DNA of 16,074 nucleotides, taken from assembly GCA_030591125.1 (NCBI GenBank), contig JAUVBP010000003.1, forward strand, positions 1 through 16,074. Direction: 5' to 3'. The notes beneath the pieces were generated by a model. The model had not been told where the DNA came from. It worked only from the letters and a program-made list of their open reading frames with translations, and did no database searches. The stretch comes from Candidatus Woesearchaeota archaeon (GTDB lineage: Archaea; Nanobdellota; Nanobdellia; Woesearchaeales; UBA11576). Of this stretch, positions 12,941 to 16,074 are shown in pieces (position 1 is the stretch's first letter; each line of letters starts with the position of its first letter). Position numbers and translations under genes: made by a program.

Positions 12941-13972
12941 ATGACAAAAAAGAACAGTGAATCACTTTCTAGTCGCATTGCAGAGGAAGCCATAGATGAG
13001 ATAATGATGGCAGGACTCGCGTTTTTCCTCGTCATTACAGGATTCAATTACTTCAACATAAAATGGGCCTGGGCAGAGACACTTGCCAAGACAGGCTCTG
13101 CTTCCCCGACCATGATAGGTCTTGAGATCAAGCAGATGTTCGGAGGGATAACTACCACATTCCCTTTCAAGTACCTTTTTGTACAGCATGATTTATGGGG
13201 AGCGCTCACATTGGCGATAGTCCTGACAGTGCTGGGCCTGGGGCTCAAGGCATTCACTGTCAAGACCAAAGGGAAGTTCCTGATAGACATAGGGAAGAAC
13301 CTGTACTTGCCTGCCTTGATAGGCATCATAGGGATATTTGCACTCCAGATCTGGAGCGCGATAAAAGTAGAAGGGTATCTTGCGAAGAGAGCGATGGCAC
13401 TGCCTGAGATGGGATCAGGATTCTTCATATGGGAGACGTATGGACTGCTGTTCCTGGTAGGCGCAGCAGTGCTCGTCACAGGGTCTATAGTCAAGCTCAT
13501 CGGTGAGAAGAATAAGTACCCAAAGACAAAGATGGTGGGAGACGCGATGTTCACTGGCTCGTTCATACTCCTGGGGTACTACGTAATCATCCGCATCCTT
13601 GCACTCGAGGTCATGTCAAGCACTTCTGCAGGAAGGGTCATAGAGGCATTCATAATATCCAACCAGTTCTCAAACATTGCGATAATCATATCTGTATTCA
13701 TGTTCAGTTTCGGCCTTGCGATAAAACGCTTCGGCATAAAGATCCTCAGGAAGGAGAAAAATCTCTGGAAGCTGGAGAATATGCAGCACAGGCATGAACA
13801 GCTCAAGCACGATCTTGGACCTGGAACTCACCACGCAGACAGGCCTTCCCATCCCAAGCAGCTGCAGGTGGACCAGCGTCAGCACATCAGGCACCCTGCA
13901 TATGATCAGCCTGAACATCCCATACATCGTTATGTGCATCCTGAAGGTCATTACAAGAAGAAACGACGATAG
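12941..13972 (+). CDS. Six-helix membrane protein with histidine-rich C-terminal tail
   Basis: 343 residues. Predicted membrane segments: MMAGLAFFLVITGFNYF (about 22-38), LWGALTLAIVLTVLGLGLKAF (about 85-105), LYLPALIGIIGIFALQIWSAI (about 121-141), TYGLLFLVGAAVLVTGSIVKL (about 166-186), FTGSFILLGYYVIIRILAL (about 204-222) and SNIAIIISVFMFSFGLAI (about 243-260). With six helices and a basic first stretch, both ends are probably cytoplasmic. The last 65 residues are soluble and unusually rich in His, Pro and Gln (MQHRHEQLKHDLGPGTHHAD, then RQHIRHPAYDQPEHPIHRYV and a KKKRR end), suggesting metal or nucleic-acid binding. No family is recognised; a transporter or envelope-organising protein are both possible. 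Confidence 0.8.
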   Translation: MTKKNSESLSSRIAEEAIDEIMMAGLAFFLVITGFNYFNIKWAWAETLAKTGSASPTMIGLEIKQMFGGITTTFPFKYLFVQHDLWGALTLAIVLTVLGLGLKAFTVKTKGKFLIDIGKNLYLPALIGIIGIFALQIWSAIKVEGYLAKRAMALPEMGSGFFIWETYGLLFLVGAAVLVTGSIVKLIGEKNKYPKTKMVGDAMFTGSFILLGYYVIIRILALEVMSSTSAGRVIEAFIISNQFSNIAIIISVFMFSFGLAIKRFGIKILRKEKNLWKLENMQHRHEQLKHDLGPGTHHADRPSHPKQLQVDQRQHIRHPAYDQPEHPIHRYVHPEGHYKKKRR

Positions 13973-13985
13973 ATTAGCTGAAAAA

Positions 13986-14387
13986 TTATTTTTCTGATTT
14001 TTCTAATATCCTTTTCAGTTCCGGACGCAGCTCTCTGGTGAAGTCAGCATCCTTCAGCATGAATGACCTATACTCTTTGCCCCATTCCAGGCCGTATTTT
14101 ATTTTCATTGCCCACAATCCTTCATCAGTGAAGATCATCACAGGTATGCCCTGCTCATTTGCATAGCTTATGAAGTCCTTTGCACGGTCAGGAACATTCG
14201 CAGGGTCCCTGGTCTTGGGCTCTACAAGCACAGCGCCGTACTCCCTCTGTCCCATGGATTCCTTTGCCTTTTCAAAATCTATTGAAAAATATGTCTCGAT
14301 GCCGAGCTCTCGCCTGCAGGTATAGTCAAGAAGGAATTCTGTGGCTACATCGCTGAATTCATCTACCACAAGGATATTTATTGTCAT
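13986..14387 (-). CDS. CheY-like pseudo-receiver protein with Glu at the phosphoacceptor position
   Basis: 133 residues from ATG 14387, a stand-alone receiver-like domain. Beta 1 ends in the acidic pair D9-E10 (INILVVDEF); beta 3 is REYGAVLVEPKTR, where E56 occupies the place of the phosphorylated Asp; beta 4 holds the conserved Thr in VMIFTDE (T87); beta 5 supplies the Lys in FMLKDAD (K112). Glu at that site often imitates the phosphorylated state, so this is probably a signalling scaffold or constitutive form. No output domain is attached. AGGTGG (14393-14398, minus strand) lies 5 bases before the ATG and decides this start over the GTG at 14396. A long leader with terminator-like structure precedes it. 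It is convergent with the histidine-rich membrane protein gene. The receiver fold is inferred from motif order alone. Confidence 0.7.
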   Translation of the reverse strand: MTINILVVDEFSDVATEFLLDYTCRRELGIETYFSIDFEKAKESMGQREYGAVLVEPKTRDPANVPDRAKDFISYANEQGIPVMIFTDEGLWAMKIKYGLEWGKEYRSFMLKDADFTRELRPELKRILEKSEK

Positions 14388-14398
14388 GTGTTCCACCT

Positions 14399-14444
14399 AA
14401 AAAAATAAAGAAGGGCTTGTTACCCGCCCAACACTTTTGTGCCC
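14399..14444 (-). promoter_or_regulatory. Attenuator-like leader: GGGC/GCCC hairpin and T tract
   Basis: On the minus strand, GGGC (14426-14429) can pair with GCCC (14413-14416), followed by TTCTTTATTTTTTT just before the ribosome-binding site. A second GGGC (14441-14444) competes for the same GCCC, and CACAAAAGTG (14432-14441) forms a small stem of its own. Mutually exclusive pairings before a U tract are typical of attenuators or riboswitch expression platforms. Confidence 0.4.
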
Positions 14445-14514
14445 TATATCCTCACATCGAGATCATGCTTCTCACCCGAGTTCCATTATACAGGGTATTC
14501 GCTTATATGCAGTT

Positions 14515-14527
14515 CTTATATAAAAAG
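14515..14527 (-). promoter_or_regulatory. TATA box for the pseudo-receiver gene leader
   Basis: The minus strand reads CTTTTTATATAAG. Transcription would begin near 14495, giving a leader of about 108 bases before the ATG at 14387, long for this genome. Confidence 0.5.
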
Positions 14528-14536
14528 CTTACTAAA

Positions 14537-14559
14537 ATTACTACTATACAGTGAGTAAT
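14537..14559. promoter_or_regulatory. Candidate operator between divergent promoters
   Basis: Nested inverted repeat: ATTACT (14537-14542) with AGTAAT (14554-14559), and ACT (14543-14545) with AGT (14550-14552) around ATAC, one extra G. It lies between the minus-strand TATA box (14515-14527) and the plus-strand TATA box (14569-14579), where a dimeric regulator could affect both. Confidence 0.45.
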
Positions 14560-14568
14560 AACCGAAAC

Positions 14569-14579
14569 ATTTATATAGG
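14569..14579 (+). promoter_or_regulatory. TATA box of the HAD phosphatase-kinase operon
   Basis: CATTTATATAG predicts a start near 14600, leaving a 20-base leader that carries the ribosome-binding site GGAGGTG (14606-14612). Confidence 0.55.
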
Positions 14580-14619
14580 GGTTTTTTTAAAACTCTAATT
14601 GATCAGGAGGTGGGCCTAA

Positions 14620-15411
14620 ATGACGCACATAATATTCTCGGATGTTGATGGTACGTTAGTCCATAAGTCAGATGGCTCTGGAGAGCTGGTACAGATTCCC
14701 GGAGGTAGATCGTATATCAGCGCTGAAGCTGTTGGTCTGATACAAGGGTTCAGGGATCAGGGTCATCTGTTCGCTATCATCACGGGCAGGAGGAGATCCG
14801 GTTTTGATAGGATAGCTGAGGTAATCCCTTATGATGTATCTATAATCGAGCATGGGTGTGTGGTGCTGGATGGTGATGATGTTGATGTGCATTGGCATGA
14901 GCGTATGTCTTCTGTAGTCGGGACTTTAGGGAATAAGGACGGCGCATTGTGGGAGTATGAGCAAAGGTTGCTCGATCAGGGTTATCGTACAGATTCTGAA
15001 GGTAGGTCTGCATCATTTAGATTGTTTAAAGATAGACCTGATAATCTTTCTGAAGATGAGCGGACATACATTGAGAAAAAGGTTGAGGATGAGATGGGTC
15101 ATGCGGGACTGACTACCACGAGGAACATAGATATGCTCGATGTGATTCCTGCTGCAGGCGGGAAAGCGAATGCGATGAAATATCTGGTAGAGCAATATGG
15201 GCTGGGTGTGCGTGATGTTGTAGCATTGGGTGATGACTTCAATGATATTGATATGCTGGAGTATGCTTGTGAAGCATTGTGTCCTGGCAATGCCAAGCCT
15301 GTTGTGCGGGAGTTGGTCCGAGCGAAGAATGGCTATGTCTCTGACCTGGGTGGACACGCAGGAACAGTAGATATCTTGACAAAAATATATAAACAGCTTG
15401 ACCTGCAGTGA
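14620..15411 (+). CDS. HAD-superfamily (IIB) sugar-phosphate-type phosphatase
   Basis: 263 residues with all four HAD motifs: I, FSDVDGTLV (nucleophile D8, acid/base D10); II, IITGR (T55); III, K182 in AAGGKANAMKYL; IV, LGDDFNDIDML (D205, D206, D209). The cap between motifs II and III is the alpha/beta C2B type, as in Cof-like, sucrose-phosphate and mannosyl-3-phosphoglycerate phosphatases, so a sugar phosphate is the likely substrate; which one is not evident. The start has a full Shine-Dalgarno (GGAGGTG, 7-base spacer). A kinase gene follows after 4 bases, so phosphatase and kinase are probably co-expressed. The gene uses GAT, GGT and GTT codons much more than the ribosomal and folD genes in this window, perhaps a sign of different origin. 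Confidence 0.92.
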   Translation: MTHIIFSDVDGTLVHKSDGSGELVQIPGGRSYISAEAVGLIQGFRDQGHLFAIITGRRRSGFDRIAEVIPYDVSIIEHGCVVLDGDDVDVHWHERMSSVVGTLGNKDGALWEYEQRLLDQGYRTDSEGRSASFRLFKDRPDNLSEDERTYIEKKVEDEMGHAGLTTTRNIDMLDVIPAAGGKANAMKYLVEQYGLGVRDVVALGDDFNDIDMLEYACEALCPGNAKPVVRELVRAKNGYVSDLGGHAGTVDILTKIYKQLDLQ

Positions 15412-15415
15412 AGTC

Positions 15416-16074
15416 ATGTGTGGTATCAATAAAAATCATGATCTTACTGAGGCGTCTGTAATAAGTTCTATCAGAGAATCTGTACTACTGAAACAGAAGC
15501 AGGTAAATCGTCCCCTGTTGATATGTGTCGGAGGTGCAGGGTGTGGTGGAAAGACCCTTTTTGCAAAGCAGTTGGCAGAGGGATTAGGATCTGCAGATGT
15601 TCTCTGTCTTGATCCTTACTTAAGACCTTTAGAGTCCGGGTCCATGCTTGTGTGGAGTGGGGTGCACAAAGGGAAAAAGATCCGAGGCAGACAGACTGCT
15701 TGCGTGCCGGGTAGTGTATCTCTGAGTGTGCTTGAACAGGACTTGAAATCAATAAGGGATAATAGATCATTCAAGACGCAACCTGCAAACCCTCTGAACA
15801 ATGAGATGCAACCTGAGGTATATGTGCCAAAAGAAGTCAATATAATTGAAGGAATATCTGCATTCTTTGTCAATATGGAGCTTTATGATATCACGGTATT
15901 CATAGACAGTCCTGAAGCGATCGAATACCTGAGACGTAAGAAAAGGGATCTGATCGAGAGAGATATATCTGGTGAGGAATTTGAGCAGAGCTTCTTCCTG
16001 AGGCGGGCGCAGTATGAGCAGTATGTGCTGCCATTCAAGGATAGATGTGATTTTGTGATATGTTCTGATGATTC
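15416..16074 (+). CDS. Uridine-kinase/phosphoribulokinase-like P-loop kinase (3' truncated)
   Basis: 219 codons are visible and the frame is open at the right edge. A 30-residue N-terminal extension precedes LLICVGGAGCGGKTLFAKQL, with the Walker A motif G40-x4-G45-K46-T47. DPYLRP (about 66-71) matches the substrate-binding Asp region, VNIIEGISAFF (141-151) the Walker B/EGI motif, FIDSPEAIEYLRRKKRDLIERD (about 162-183) the LID arginines, and FFLRRAQYEQYVLPFKDRCDFVI the family's C-terminal signature. Members phosphorylate uridine, pantothenate, ribulose-5-phosphate or related hydroxyl substrates with ATP. The start at 15416 lies 4 bases after the HAD stop with no clear ribosome-binding site, suggesting translational coupling. 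A nucleoside or sugar salvage role with the HAD phosphatase is inference. Confidence 0.88.
   Translation, partial: MCGINKNHDLTEASVISSIRESVLLKQKQVNRPLLICVGGAGCGGKTLFAKQLAEGLGSADVLCLDPYLRPLESGSMLVWSGVHKGKKIRGRQTACVPGSVSLSVLEQDLKSIRDNRSFKTQPANPLNNEMQPEVYVPKEVNIIEGISAFFVNMELYDITVFIDSPEAIEYLRRKKRDLIERDISGEEFEQSFFLRRAQYEQYVLPFKDRCDFVICSDD

Noticed and set aside
1..16074. Mobile element, CRISPR array or toxin-antitoxin locus
   Set aside because: No transposase, integrase, regularly spaced repeats, Cas-like protein or typical toxin-antitoxin pair could be seen on either strand.

Overview
The window is chromosomal DNA from an archaeon, most likely of the DPANN group (Woesearchaeota/Pacearchaeota-like). 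Support comes from archaeal-type uS12 and uS7 ribosomal proteins, a TrmB-family regulator, AT-rich TATA boxes centred about 24-27 bases before many start codons (leaderless transcripts), a few genes with Shine-Dalgarno motifs (GGAGGTG, GAGGTG, AGGTGG), and many small membrane or hypothetical proteins. The phylum is an inference; archaeal origin is firm.

Layout. At 1-1733 a 5'-truncated gene and a complete gene encode paralogous proteins with an RPHDI-GPGNK motif and a downstream H...HH cluster; a small membrane protein gene lies between them on the other strand. At 1848-3378 a TrmB-type regulator and a SAM methyltransferase are divergent, with an operator-like inverted repeat between their TATA boxes. 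folD follows at 3534-4415. At 4481-8264 there are two large exported proteins, end to end and convergent, 4 bp apart: an 815-residue signal-peptide protein of unknown family with a strand-rich C-terminal half, and a membrane-anchored coiled-coil protein with a split SLT-type lytic transglycosylase domain. This is the most unusual part of the window, because archaea have no murein of their own.

At 8343-8490 there is a promoter and a region closed by a 10-bp inverted repeat (candidate RNA), then a small membrane protein gene. At 8980-10617 an Fe-S RNA m5U methyltransferase and a VIT1/CCC1-like transporter diverge from what looks like one shared symmetric TATA element. rps12-rps7 (10702-11738) stand alone, without the rpo genes upstream or EF-1alpha/uS10 downstream. 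Next come a small soluble protein gene behind a two-hairpin leader, a 430-base stretch with promoters, hairpins and a possible small RNA, two membrane protein genes (the second with a histidine-rich tail), and a receiver-like protein gene whose phosphoacceptor Asp is replaced by Glu and whose leader looks like an attenuator. The window ends in an operon of a HAD-IIB phosphatase and a uridine-kinase-like P-loop kinase that runs off the right edge.

No tRNA, rRNA, CRISPR array, transposase or integrase was recognised. The strongest candidate for a new system is the exported pair at 4481-8264, possibly acting on bacterial cell walls; this rests on family recognition and gene position only.
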